From positions 89,989,877-90,053,876 of the forward strand of contig CM019063.1 in the NCBI GenBank assembly GCA_009667805.1: a stretch of DNA of 64,000 nucleotides, read 5' to 3'. A program made the translations under genes and the position numbers. The notes under the pieces were generated by a model. It was not told the origin of the DNA and did not search any database. It saw only the letters and a program-made list of their open reading frames with translations. This document shows positions 19,860-31,338 of this stretch, one piece after another (the first letter of the stretch is position 1; each line of letters opens with the position of its first letter). The stretch is from Leptobrachium leishanense. Taxonomy: Eukaryota > Chordata > Amphibia > Anura > Megophryidae.

Positions 19860-20545
19860 CAGGGCCAGCCCTTGACATTGTGCTCCCCGGGGTCCAAGGA
19901 TGAAATGCTGACAACCCCCCGAAAAAAACAGAACAACACAAGCCAGTTTACCGCTGTGAGGAGAGGGGGAGGCACTTTGGACCCCTGTGTCTCCATTGTC
20001 TACACCCCACAAAGTCAAGTAAGGCTGGGGGCACACTAGGCATCTTCTTGTGCGCACTAGTTCGCGTTACCGGCGCCCGGTGCAGCGTTGTGATGCTGCG
20101 GATGGAGCCGGTCACATGCTTGCGCGCGCTTAGCGCGCGCGTAGCATGCGTGCACCTAGAGATCATCACTGTTGATGCGCTAAGATGCACGTCGACGGGG
20201 CTGCAAAGCATGATCATCCATAGGAGGATCGCGCTTTGCAGCCTTGTAGAGGAGGCAGGCGGGTGTCGAGGGGGGTCGGTGCGTTAGCGTTTTCTTTAAC
20301 GCCCGCTAGTGCATTAAAGAAAACACCTAGTGTGCCCCCGGCCTTAGGCGTCAGTGGACGGGTCAGATTCTAGCCTTTCTAATGATACCAAACATGACCA
20401 TGTAAAATATAAAAGAAAAGAAAACGCAACAAAACGTTTTTAGTTTGTGGGGGTGGGTTGGGATGTTGGGGTGAAGAGCAAAGTTGCATGGGGAGAACCC
20501 AAGAAAATGTTTGCCTAGGGCCTAGTCAATATTAAGACGGCCCTG
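19860..20545 (+). mobile_element. CAGGGCC-ended hAT-like element with nested family C
   Basis: Ends are CAGGGCCAGCCCTTGACATT and, on the right, 'tcaatattaagacggccctg'. This terminus type is common in vertebrate hAT MITEs. I do not see a clean 8-bp duplication. A second transposon (20022-20344) sits inside. Confidence 0.5.
20022..20344 (+). mobile_element. Family C transposon (AAGGCTGGGGGCACACTAGG ends)
   Basis: About 323 bp with terminal inverted repeats AGGCTGGGGGCACACTAGG and CCTAGTGTGCCCCCGGCCT, flanked by TA on both sides. CpG-rich interior with palindromes such as 'ttgcgcgcgcttagcgcgcgc'. The termini resemble family B in form (TAAGGCT..), suggesting a related transposase. Confidence 0.75.
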
Positions 20546-20806
20546 TATATAGATATCACAAACCAATGAAAACATTTATTTCCACTGGAATATGAGTAAA
20601 ATGTAGACAGATTTGCAAACATAAATCTAAACTGTTTACTCATGTAAAAAAAAAAGAAAAAGCATGTTTCCATTTCAATGTATGTTGTGATTGTTACCAC
20701 TAGAGGGTATCTCTGACCTTCTATATTATATAAACTAGGGGACAAATTAGGTATTTTACCAGACAAACAGATTGTAAAATATTTAGATACATACATACAT
20801 ACATAC
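20546..20806. other. AT-rich DNA with short (ACAT)n run
   Basis: A (acat)n tract at about 20789-20806; otherwise nothing recognised. Confidence 0.45.
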
Positions 20807-21326
20807 GGGGTCAAGTCCTGCAGGAACACTTGGGAACGCAGTTCCCTCATTACTTTAGCAGGAGAAACAAGCAGGGTTATTCAGAGAGAGGTGAAAAGCA
20901 GGAGAATGACTGGAGAAGTGAAAATTCTAGGTCAAAATAGCCGATTTGGAAAGTGAGATGAATGGGAGAATTTTGTCTGGTCTGGCTATCTTGACCTAGA
21001 ATTTTCACTTCTCCAGTTATTCTCCTGCTTTTCACCTCTCTCTGAATAACCCTGTTAGTTCCCGTTTGGCTGATATACTGGGAAGCTGCTATACCTTTCT
21101 ATATAAACACAATTTTATAAAACCGTCTATATGTAAGGGTATATCCTAGGTTTAAGTACATTGTGAAGGCATTGGAATGATAATAATTTCTCAGTGTTTG
21201 TCAGAGTAATGGCATCGTCATGCCTTAAGAAGTGCTGCAGCTGCTGCGGCTCCCAGTAATCTTTAAGACTGGAATGGACAGAAATGTTGGTGAGTTCTCA
21301 CACTTATTTTTTTAGGACTTGACCCC
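20807..21326 (+). mobile_element. GGGGTCAAGTCC-ended element carrying a palindromic MITE
   Basis: Left end GGGGTCAAGTCCT (20807-20819) and right end AGGACTTGACCCC (21314-21326) are exact inverted repeats. The left end continues 'gcaggaacacttgggaacgcag', and a reversed piece of the same sequence is at 41217-41262, supporting a dispersed family. Non-coding. Splits around the 183-bp palindrome. Confidence 0.65.
20872..21054 (+). mobile_element. Palindromic MITE (family F), copy 1
   Basis: 183 bp; outer ends CAGGGTTATTCAGAGAGAGG as in family A, then long arms 'tgaaaagcaggagaatgac..', so most of the element is one hairpin of about 65-bp arms. The central ~50 bp is unpaired. Shares termini with family A and may be mobilised by the same enzyme. 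Confidence 0.85.
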
Positions 21327-22206
21327 TGGATAGATAGATTGTAAGACTGATAGAGAAAGCTATTTAAGAAAGCTATAAATCCTTTGTTTCTCCATCCATG
21401 CACAGAATTGAGATTCAGATACTGAAAGCTGTCTCTGCTTCAAAGATCCAGATTAAGAGCAAGATCCTTATGGCTAGATTAATTGCAAAGCGTCGTTAGA
21501 GAGCAAAGAAGATCTCATAAGTGTGGTGTCCGTTCCCTTTTAAAAGGTTTAGCTGAGCAAGGTAAAAATATAAAATTTTACTTTTTTCAAAGGTCCTCCT
21601 TATTGTCAGCACCTTAGTCACTTTTTGACATTTCCCGATTATTAGTGAAGCTGCCACCACGAATTTAAAATGTGAACTGTAGAAAGTAGAACTTAAATTG
21701 ACATTTTTACATAAATCAGAAGAATCCCAAATATAAGAAAACTCCACGACTTAGTTCTTTGGTTGTGCATAGTACTTCCCGAGAAGCAGGACCAGCAAAC
21801 TTTATCAAAATACATCAATCCCTAAACAGCAAACAACTAATAATATGAAAGCAAAGCAATACTGTCCACAGTGAACACTTCCCAGAGTCCCCCCCCCCCA
21901 TGATCAAGAAATTTTAAAGTGAGAATGATGGATCAAGCGCTAATAACACAGGACAACCAATAAAAATTTTTGAAAAACGTTTTCCATAATTCAATCTGAC
22001 TACTTTTTTTGGGTTGCTGAATTCAAATATCCAATCGGTTTTCTCCTATCACGTACCATTTTTCTGCGATTTCCATAAATGATAGGCTATTATAACCCGA
22101 AAATTAAGTGAAAGGTGTATAATAAAAAAGTAAAAATGTACTTATAAAATATTATATTTTTTAACAATGTGACAGTGAGAGTTAAGGTAGGTACGGTACG
22201 TACTCT
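21327..22206. other. Unique AT-rich DNA
   Basis: Nothing recognised. Confidence 0.45.
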
Positions 22207-22374
22207 TAAAACCTTCACTACCAATAATCGAGATATCTCGGTTTCAAAGTCGCCATCTGGAGCCTCGATATCGAGCTATCTCGATTTGCTGATCTGCAGC
22301 CCAGAAGCAAATGAAATTCGTTTCCACTGGTTTCTGACAGTGTTTTTTTGGAAAATCACTTGGTAGTGAAGGGG
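22207..22374 (+). mobile_element. Family K element (GGTAGTGAAGGGG end), truncated
   Basis: Ends 'ttggtagtgaaggggttaa', with TTAA at 22375-22378, and contains 'tcgagatatctcg' palindromes and 'ctggtttctgacagtgtttt', shared with 49064-49512. The left end is degraded. Confidence 0.6.
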
Positions 22375-22549
22375 TTAAGTATCCAAAGGCTTGTATTTTC
22401 TCAACCTTTTGTCGGTTCGTTAGTAGTTCTTCCTCTTATGCGATGTTGCCGGATTTTCCCGATGGAGAGACCAGCAGTAATCTCCCATCATGTTTACATC
22501 CCAAAGGCCTTGATATCGTTTACACTGTGTCATCATCATAAAAGAAAAA

Positions 22550-24219
22550 TTTGAATAACTGATATCAACTATTGAATTTGAAATTAACTATCAAATTGAT
22601 ATCAACTATCGATTTGATCTTAATTTACAATACAAGTAATAGTCGGCAAAGGACTTTATGAAACAAATTAATTTTGTTTCACTGTTTAATTTGACTCAAA
22701 TACTAAATCTGTGACACACCTTAAAATTTAACATTAGCTTTTCTTTTAACAGCAAAATTTGATTATTTGGGGTTTTATTTAGTGATCCAAAATTCGAATT
22801 GATATCAACTATCGAATTGATATATGACATTCGAATCGATTCGAAATTTCAAATTGATCCAAAACGAAACCAAACCAAATATGAAACAAAATTAGTTCCG
22901 AAATTCCAAAAACAAAATGATTTAACCACTTCAATGCGGAGGACGCGCTCAGCGCGTCCTCCGCATTACTGCTGGTATGCGGAGGACGCGCTGAGCGCGT
23001 CCTCCCATTGGGGACAGCGTTCGGCCGGGTTCCGGCCGATCGCTGGCCCCCCCGGTGCGGGCTGACATCCTCGATGTCAGCCCGGCATCCGGAACCGCAG
23101 CCGCTGGAATTAGGTGTCATTGCGGCAGCGCGATGACACCTAATTCAGGCGCCCCCCCCGCATGTGCGGAGGAGGCGCCTGAAAGGGAGGGGGGAGGTCC
23201 TTTGGACCTCTCTCCCTCCCGATCGGCGGCGTTGCGGGAGTTAACCCAGGCACCATTTGGAAGGGCACAGCCTGCCCTTCCAAATGGTGCCTGGCATTAA
23301 CCCCTGGGGAGCTGGATCGCGAATCGGCGCTGAAAAGCACCGGTTCGCGATCTTTTCCCGGAGCTGGCCGACATCTTGGATGTCGGCCAAGCCTCCGGGA
23401 ACTCCCCCTGAGGACTGGTGTCATCGTGCGTAGCACGATGACGCCAGTCCTAGAGTTAAGCCCTAACTGCCACCAACGGTGGAGATAGGGAGTTCATTGG
23501 AACTCCCTATCTCCCGATCCGTGGCAGCTAGGGGTTAATGTTTGGTATGGTTGGATCGGCCAGAGCATGGCCGTTCCAACGATACCAAACACGAATGTGA
23601 AAAAAGTTTTTTAAAAAAAATTAAAATTAAAATTAAAAATAAAAATATATTTAAAAAAATTATAAAAAAAAAATAAACATTTTTTTTTCTTTTTTTTGGT
23701 TTGTTAGTGTAGCAATATTGTTCCCATTTCAATTATAATGTGAACAATGATGCTGCACTAACGATTTTTGTATGCGGTGCGTTTGTTAAAAATCGCGTAA
23801 TTTTCCCCCAAAAAAAATGTAACGAGACCCCATCTCTAATTTTTTTAACAAGCGCACCCCATACAAAATATAACCGCAATTGCTCGCATGTTAAAATGTG
23901 AAAAAAACACTTTACACGTTGTAAATTATTGAAAATACATATTTTATTGCATTTTTTGTTATAATATACAGACATGACATAACGTATACATATAATAATG
24001 ACATATTATGAATCTACCGAGTCTGACGGAAAGAACGATATATAAGATGTCTGGGTCATATACTAAAATAAGCCTTCAAAACACGTTTAAACATGATGAG
24101 CAAAACCGGTAAAAATGACCTCAGCACAGAGGCGGGAAAAGCCTCAGCAGCGAAAGGGTTAAAAACTTAACGAAACAAAACTAAACGAAACAAAATTTTC
24201 AGCCATGCACATCCCTAGT
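22550..24219 (+). mobile_element. hAT-like element (..GCACATCCCTAG end) split by family G
   Basis: The outer sequence is a degenerate 'gatatcaactatcgaattga' and 'cgaaaccaaaccaaa' type region. Beyond the family G insertion it continues to 'ccatgcacatccctag' at about 24219, which resembles the right terminus of the TAGACATGTGCA hAT at 56325-58065. The left end was not found. Confidence 0.45.
22926..24158 (+). mobile_element. Family G hairpin-chain element, copy 2
   Basis: 1233 bp between TTAA at 22922-22925 and 24159-24162. Begins with two adjacent hairpins built on 'gcggaggacgcgct' whose centre base is C in one and G in the next. A further eight or so stems run to about 23590, including 'ttaggtgtcat..atgacacctaa', 'gatcgcgaa..ttcgcgatc' and 'gatagggagtt..aactccctatc'. 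Compared with copy 1, these stems differ by paired changes that keep the pairing. The right half is the AT-rich common region. No coding. Confidence 0.85.
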
Positions 24220-25129
24220 TTAAATGCCGTCCAAGCATCCTTTTCTTTTGAGTTCATCAATGTCTTGATCTGATTTGAAACGTGATTGATTTAAGTAAAT
24301 TTAAGTAAATTGTTAAGTAGCTAGATGCTTTCTTCAAACATTTCCGATACATAAGTGGTGTAGAGTAAAAGTGTATTTTGTGAAAATGTATGTATGTGTA
24401 TGTGCTGTATGTTCTATGACAATTTAATAGTCCTTTTCGGATTCAGCATGCAAAAAAAAACCATACAAGAGAGTCAAAATTCTGAAAAAAGTTTTTTTAT
24501 GGTCGACCTGTGTAATCCTACCACCACACAATAGCAGAACATTGGCACTCCCCTCTCATTATTGTGTCCTTTACATTTCCATGCTAACCATTCCTTTCTT
24601 CCAAATATTCCTACTGTCCCTCCCACATCTATGGTTAGCAACCACGCTGACACTGAATCACAGTGTAAAATTAGATACATTTACACTCCACTCTCCCAAT
24701 CAATACACTAACCTTTACTCACAAACCCCATGTGCAAGCTGCTGTCAATCAGACCAAGGCAAAGTTTTTGAGCACATTCCTAAATTCCTATAAGTGGTTT
24801 TCTGGTAGACAGGTGAATATGACTGTACGTGATTGGAAATCGACATTATTTTTCCTACAGTCATGAAGATTGACTTTGATTGGCTGTCAGAGAATTTATA
24901 CATGTATAATGTCACTTCCAGGCTTCTGAACCTCCGCCACATATTGTTATTTTAGATTACACTGAAATTCATGCATAGGCGAGTCGGGCATTTTTCAACT
25001 CCAGGTTGTTAACCATCTCTGATTTTTGTTCACTTTATATGGCATGGAGCCCGCAGTGAGCAGATTGTCTTTTGTTTCCTGCTATGCATTTATCACTAAG
25101 TTAAAGTCCAGCTTTGAAAACAGAGGGCT
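24220..25129. other. Unique DNA, no feature seen
   Basis: No repeat family or coding pattern recognised. Confidence 0.45.
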
Positions 25130-26075
25130 AAATTACACTACTCGCGCTAAAACAGGGGCGCAAAGGAGAAAAACCTGCGCCTGCAGGTTTCTCCTTTCCG
25201 CCCCAGTTTTAGCACAATATTACAATGCAGGCGCTTAAAAAGCTGCCTGCATTGTTACTGGGCGCTAAGCCCCGGGATGTGCACGGCAGCGCTAAGCGCC
25301 ATGAGCATCCACTCGATGGAGTCATTGAATCAGACAGCGCCGGTCACATGACCTGCCGGATCTCGCCTTGCGAGATCCGGCAGGTCAGCTTAGTGATCCG
25401 CAGGGGGAGACTGGGGGACTTTTTCCCCCAGTCTCTCCCCCCTCCCGCTGGACGGAGGAGGCAGATTGAGCCGCGGTCCTCGCCGCGGGATAGGAGATGA
25501 GTATCTGTATTTGTTTGGGGGAGGTTTTGGCCAGGGCTGGACTGGCCTACCGGGATAGCGGGAGAAATCCCGGTAGGCTGATTCACTTTTTGGGCCACTG
25601 GGGGCCATTTTATAATTTAAATGCAGTTTAAAAAAAACTTTTTTCCTATCAGCCTGCCAGTAGTGCACTGCGGGGGGGGGGGGGGGGTGGAGCCCTAATC
25701 TGTACCCCTAATCTGTGCCCTTAATCAATTCCCCTAATAGTTTCTAACCCTAATCTGTTCCCCTAACCTGTTATACGCTCATACACATCACACATTACTG
25801 TATCACAGAGCTGCACAGCAATAAAACTCACACTCATACACACTACTGTATCGCAGAGCACCATCATTGTTTTTTTATTGTAGTAATTTCTGTTACATAA
25901 AGTCTGGTCATTCTTGGTATCATTGGAAAGGCCAGGCTCCGGCCGTTCCAACAATAGGGCTGGTTTAATTTTTTTTTTCCAGGGCTGCTTTTTATTCCCA
26001 GTCCGGCCCTGGTTTTGGCTGGTGCTTACGGATTCTGCAGCAGCGGAATCCGTTAGCACCAAGTCCTGGCTGTTA
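25130..26075 (+). mobile_element. Family E element, copy 2, split by a hAT-like insertion
   Basis: Shares the family E interior: 'acctgcgcctgcaggtttct', 'agactgggggactttttccc', 'gttttggctggtgct' and 'ggaatccgttagcacca'. It contains the strong hairpin 'tgccggatctcg..cgagatccggca'. The left end 'ctaaattacactactcgcgc' resembles a degraded GGGCC terminus; the right end is not sharp. Confidence 0.6.
25532..26011 (+). mobile_element. 480-bp hAT-like MITE with 8-bp duplication
   Basis: Ends CAGGGCTGGACTGG and CCCAGTCCGGCCCTG. The target GTTTTGGC is present at 25524-25531 and 26012-26019 and only once in the uninterrupted family E copy at 4530. 8-bp duplications and CAG-start ends are the hAT signature. 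It contains a long G run (about 25671-25687) and no ORF. Confidence 0.85.
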
Positions 26076-26180
26076 TCTGTTATCTGTTATCCCATAGCAA
26101 TGAGACACTTACTGCCTATCATATCTCCATCTTTTCAAACGTACGGAACAAAGCTGTTAACAGTAGGTTGTCTTTACTAA

Positions 26181-27764
26181 GGGCCCTATTACAATCTCAG
26201 CGCAAATGCGTTCGCGCAGCACAATATTTATTGCGCACCGAAAAATGCGTTATCGTGCGCAAATTAACGCAGTATTACGAACCGAGCGCATTTTTTCAGC
26301 CTTCAAGTTTTCCCGTGCGCAAATCCGATGCGCAAATTCGTGCGCAAATGAACGGTGCGTGCAGGAATCGGTGGGCAGACTGTTTTTTCACGGGATTCAG
26401 CCAATCAGAATTAAGAACCACCATTTTCTAGGTTTCGGTCGTTGCGCCTGTCAAACTCAATCTGCGTATCTGTGCTGCAGCAAAAAAATATTTTGACAAA
26501 TTCTTAAATTTTAATGTCTGGGTATGTGTAGAATGTGTAACTGTACTGTGCTGTATTTTTTTTTTTTCGTGCTGGTGTATTTTGTTCCGGCCAGAACATT
26601 CAGATTTGCAGTTACCACTAGGTTTTCAAAAAACTTACAGGGTTATCCAAAGAGATTCGAAAAGTCACCGCACGTTCGGTGACATTTCGTTCTCTTCAAT
26701 TCGGTTCCTTTTGCCGATTGCATTTCGGTGACCCTGCGGTGTATTCAGCAAGCACCACAAGGTCCCCGAATTGCAGGGAAAAGCTGCCGCAAACCCGACG
26801 AAAACTAACCGAATGCACGCTGAAAACAAGCAAAAACATCTGGATTAACCTTCGAAAAAGCCGAATCACACAGAGCCGAAGCAGCTGTGACGTAGAGGAG
26901 GCAGTGAATAAATTAGCAAAACCATTTGTATGAATCTGGGAAAATGAAACGCTGTTTGCAAAGAAACTACTGAGCGAAAATGTCTGAAATTTTCACAGGA
27001 GGTCCAGGGAATGATAATAAAGAGGGCTGTTACAAAAAAAATAAGTAAACTGAAAAAAAAAAAAAAAAAAAAAATCGGACTTTTAAAAAAAAAAAAAAAA
27101 ATCAGAAAAATGCTTAAAGTATCCTAAAAAATCTATAAATAAAGAGACATTTTGCTGCAGAATTTTATAATGAACGGTTTATTAGATATTGAATTAAAAC
27201 GGGAATATTTTTAACATTGAAGTCTATGGGATTCTCCTGAATAAATTTGCTTAATTAAACCACCGAACAGCAGGGCATTAGGGGAACCTTTCACTGCTGG
27301 TTTGTGTTCTCTGAATAGACGAAGCATTGCTTCTCTATGGGGATTTCACTGCCCTCAAACAGGCACCGAATGTGCAGGCAATTCGCCAGGATTTGGCGAA
27401 TTGCCTGCTCTCTGGATAGCCGAATGGCAAGGAAAGGTAACCGAACGCTGAATTTCACTGTTCGGTTACCTTTCTCCAGCAATTCGGATCTCTTTGGATA
27501 ACCCTGTATAATTTATGCGCGTAAACATCGTTCGTAGGAAGTTGTGCATCGATTGTAATACCATCCACTTAACGCATTTGCGGTCGTAATGTTAATTATA
27601 GGATGCGTGCACGCACTTGCGCTGGGTTCGCGCAGGGTCACTCGCGTTGGACATTAACGTGCATCATTTGCGCGAACGTCGTAATACGACGTTCTGCGCA
27701 AATGGCTTTGCAGTTGCGCATTTGCGCACACGCAAATGTGCAGCGCGAATAATGTAATAGGGCC
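26181..27764 (+). mobile_element. Family D element, copy 2, split by family A
   Basis: Starts GGGCCCTATTACAATCTCAG and ends 'aataatgtaatagggcc'. Many 'gcgcaaat' palindromic blocks. Family A is inserted at 26638-27506; the flanking sequence 'ttttcaaaaaactta' + 'taatttatgcgcg' is continuous in the third copy near 31890-31925. Confidence 0.8.
26638..27506 (+). mobile_element. Family A transposon, full-length, within family D
   Basis: 869 bp, plus orientation, CAGGGTTATCC to GGATAACCCTG, with TA on either side. The poly-A/T tract at about 27050-27100 is expanded relative to other copies. Confidence 0.85.
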
Positions 27765-27918
27765 TTAAATCTGTGCCACATCAGTGTTAGAGTGAACAAC
27801 AGGCATTTTTTCTCTTCTTGAATACACGTAACTTTATTCATATTCATAACTCATTCTGTCCTTTCTGCTACAATGTAGCTACATGACCCACCATTGTGAC
27901 ATGTTAAAAGAACTAAAC

Positions 27919-28618
27919 TGCCCGTCGCTGGAATCTTGACGCACCCTTCACCTCTCCAACCTGGTGTTTAAGAGCTTTTCTGGGAAGCTGCCACCCTACC
28001 TGAATATCCTGCTTCCTCCAGCAGTTCCCTCATCCTATAACCTCCGATCCAGGACCAGCACTTTACTTGCAATACCACAATACAAAAAGAAAGTGTCTCG
28101 ATCCTCATTTTCCTTCAGAGCACCGCAGTTATGGAATAACCTCCCAGACACCATCAAATCTTCCCCCCAGTCTAAAGTCACTTAAGAGATCCCTACTAAC
28201 ATACCTCAATACGTAATGCACCTGTAAACATGTAACATACAGGGTTATTCAGAGAGCGTGAAAAGCAGGAGAATGACTGGAGAATGAAAAATTCTAGGTC
28301 AAAATAGCCAAACCAGAAAAATTCTCCTTTTCATCTCACTTTCCAAATCGGCTATTTTGACCTAGAATTTTTCATTCTCCAGTCATTCTCCTGCTTTTCA
28401 CGCTCTCTGAATAACCCTGATAGTGAGTATATTTCCTACATATTAATTTTCTGTTAATCTGTGTATTTGTTTTGTGTTAATATCTTGCATTTTACTACTT
28501 TGTATTTCTGTAACATTTCAATGTTCTTGAACCCAGGACATACTTGAAAATGAGAGAAATCTCAATGTATCCTTCCTGGTAAAATACTTTGCAAATAAAT
28601 AAATAAATATTCCTGTCA
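27919..28618 (+). mobile_element. LINE 3' end (CAATGTATCCTTCCTGG tail) split by a MITE
   Basis: Positions 27964-28185 encode FKSFSGKLPPYLNILLPP, YNLRSRTSTLLAIPQYKKK, then SRSSFSFRAPQLWNNLPDTI, the C-terminal pattern of L2/Rex-like ORF2 (Y-N-L-R-S, S-F-x-x-x-A-P-x-L-W-N-x-L-P). A frameshift precedes the native end. After a 180-bp palindromic MITE the 3' UTR continues to 'caatgtatccttcctggtaa' and a (aaat)n tail. The same tail is found at 37376-37440 (+) and 37950-38025 (-). Confidence 0.75.
28240..28419 (-). mobile_element. Palindromic MITE (family F), copy 2
   Basis: 180 bp; same arms as 20872-21054 with the central segment in the opposite orientation, i.e. inserted in the other direction. 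ATA flanks both sides (28237-28239, 28420-28422), compatible with a 3-bp duplication. Confidence 0.85.
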
Positions 28619-30144
28619 CACATTAGTAGATACAATTAGAATTGGATCTGATAGAATAGGAACTCTATCCAACCTGTACGCATAGGCAATCTATCTATTA
28701 AGGGAAACCTTTATGCCACCGTTTCTTAAGGCTCCGGCGACTCTGATCACCTTTGCTTCCGCGGATCGCCTTGGCTGATATTGGGGCGCAGAGAATGACA
28801 CACACAAAGATTTTGGTTATCATCTCTATGCGCGCAGCCTCAAAGCTGCTGAATATTTTTTTATTTGATTCTGGGAGGAAGACAGAGGGAGGGGTCGTTA
28901 CTTTAGAGGACCCTAGGTCATGTCATGCGTCAATAGGTAACCTTGTCACGAGTTAAATTGCTATGTAAAACTGACTATCCTGCATGGCGGGGACATTGGG
29001 CATTATGACCTGTACATCTTTATTATGGAACATCTTGAGGCAATGATATTAAAAGCACTTTAATTATAAGGCAAAGAATTTAACTCTACGTCTCCTTACA
29101 GTATCTAATATGGGGTTTGATTTAAATCAGACCGATGGCAGAAATCTGGACTTATTTCAGTTCGGGAGATTAAAATGTGTTTCTCAGCATTTCAATTCCT
29201 GATGAAAATTCGTAGCACATCTCGGCTCTTACGGCTAAACTTTTCAATGGAAATATCAGCTCTATCGATTCAAATTGAATTAATCGGTATGTCGATTTCT
29301 GAAAAAAAATCAAATGCTAAAAAGGTGTTAATAAATGGATTTTGAGGCACGGAAATAAAGAGAATTGGACTGTAATATTTTGTTATAATATCAATATTAT
29401 TGCTATTGTTGAATCGCCAGTATATTTCGCCGCGGTGTGCATGCATCTCATACACCCCTTATTTTTATCCAGAGATATGTGTGTATGAGATGATTCTGCA
29501 GACAGGTATTCATTCATTCATTCGTGACATAGTCCTGAAAATTCATTCATAGGTAACAGATTTAATCTGTTTTATAAACGTTAATACACGAGACACTCAT
29601 TATGTAATCAATCAAATGGGGTATGGTTTCTATCTTTTATCAAAGATTAGTCCCATGGTTATCTCTTATAACTTACCACATAGATGGTAATTGAATATTT
29701 AATCTATGCATCTTGTATAATATGATGCTAAAGATTATGTTGTCTATCGCGTCGTTTTATATCACTTGAAAAATAAGAAAAATCATTTAACCTTATTTTT
29801 TTTCTACAATTCATGCAGTCAATGTCCAACGTCTATATGGCTTCAAAGCTTAGATGTGACCAAATATTGCCCTTCAATATACACACTAGGTAAAGCTCAG
29901 CTGCCCATTGTGTTCCTTTACTTCAAAGCAATGTGATCTAACATCTTTTTTTTTACAACCAGAATTAATTAGGACAGTTTCTGAACAATGGATGTTTCTT
30001 CCCTTGTTTGCATAAAGACAACAAATTTACCAGGTTCATTGTCTTGTTACATTTTAACCCCAATTAGACAGATGGCGTGTTTGAAGCAATCCTTGGCCGT
30101 CATGTACACAGTCCTGCGAAATATAGAAATTTCATATCTGAACT
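28619..30144. other. Unique AT-rich DNA
   Basis: I see no repeat family or exon. A short (ATTC)n run occurs near 29508-29522. Confidence 0.45.
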
Positions 30145-30255
30145 GGTCTGATAGCGCATAAATTAATGCTGGTAAATGGCAGATGAAATTTAATCTAGAT
30201 AAATGTAAAGTTATGCACTTTGGAGTGAAGAACACACAAGCAATTTATACCCTAA

Positions 30256-30691
30256 GGCTAGGGACAGATGAGCGCATTTTCTGCAGCCACCGTCAAAATG
30301 TACGTCGATGCGTGCGCACGCATTTTTTCACGGAATACGCTTAAGTGGTCAGACGATGCGCAATTCTGGACGTATTTCATGACGATGGGGTGAAAAGAAG
30401 TCTAGGGAAATCCGGCTGTTTGAACGTTATGTTGGCCGCACACTAGCAGCGTCTGACGTCTCCTAATCACGCACACACGCTGCTATGCGGCCGCAGCGCA
30501 CTTTGTACGTCAGTAGCAGCGGTTTCACGTTCTGATAAAAATGCGTTCATTTGCTGGTTGCGTGGTGTCGGCGCACTTTCGTACGCACGTACTGCGTATA
30601 TTGGCCGTCATTGGCCGTTATGTGCTGCTACTGCCGCCGTGATTTAGTGCGTCTGCACGCGCGTTCCGACTGCCCCACTCTGACCCTAGCC
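30256..30691 (+). mobile_element. Family B transposon inside CR1 coding region
   Basis: Ends GGCTAGGGACAGATGAGCGC and, on the right, 'ctctgaccctagcc', flanked by TAA and TTA. Inserted between codons of the CR1 RT, so it postdates the LINE. The left TIR has three changes from the consensus. Confidence 0.8.
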
Positions 30692-30732
30692 TTAATGGTA
30701 CGGAGTTAGGGAAATCCAAGCAGGAGAAGGAT

Positions 30733-31338
30733 TTGGGAATAATCATAGACTTCAAACTAAGTAACAATGTGCAATGTCAAACAGCAGCCGCCAAGGCCAG
30801 CAAAGTACTGGCATGCATTAAAAGGGGAGTTCACTCACGGGATGAAAACATAATTTTTCCTCTGTATAAATCAATGGTCAGGCCGCACCTTGAATATGCC
30901 GTGCAATTTTGGGCACCTGTCTTAAAAAAAGATATTATATCGCTAGAAAAAGTGCAGAGACGGGCAACTAAATTAATAAGGGGGATGGAAGGGTTAAGTT
31001 ATGAGGAAAGACTAACAAGCTTAAACCTGTTTAGTTTAGAGAAAAGGCGCCTTAGAGGGGATCTGATAACCTTATATAAATATATACGGGGCCATTATCA
31101 ACCATTGTCTGATAACCTATTCATTAACAGGACTATACATAGGACAAGGGGTCATCCATTTAGACTGGAAGAAAGAAAATTTAGCTTAAAGCATAGGAAG
31201 GGTTATTTTACGGTGAGAACAATAAAGCTGTGGAATTCTCTGCCTGTTGAGGTGGTTGGGTCAGAGTCTGTACAGACTTTTAAAAAACGACTAGATGACT
31301 TCCTGCAGACACAGAATATTAAGGGTTATAATATTTAA
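30733..31338 (+). pseudogene. CR1 reverse transcriptase C-terminal fragment (open)
   Basis: 201 codons, preceded in frame by KQEKDLG, so the ATG at 30733 is internal and not a real start. Residues 46-58 PLYKSMVRPHLEY and 68-93 (KKDIISLEKVQRRATKLIRG) are the CR1 RT thumb signature, followed by SYEERLTSLNLFSLEKRRLR. This part of the enzyme contacts template and RNA during target-primed reverse transcription. No catalytic palm (the YxDD motif) is present: the insertion is 5'-truncated. Open reading suggests a moderately young copy. Confidence 0.85.

Noticed and set aside
20048..20287. CpG-rich 'gcgcgcgcttagcgcgcgc' region as a CpG-island promoter
   Set aside because: It lies inside the family C transposon between exact terminal inverted repeats; the CpG richness is a property of families B, C and D.
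20872..28419. Apparent inversion of the central loop between the two palindromic MITEs
   Set aside because: Because the arms are palindromic, insertion in opposite orientation gives the same picture; no inversion is needed.
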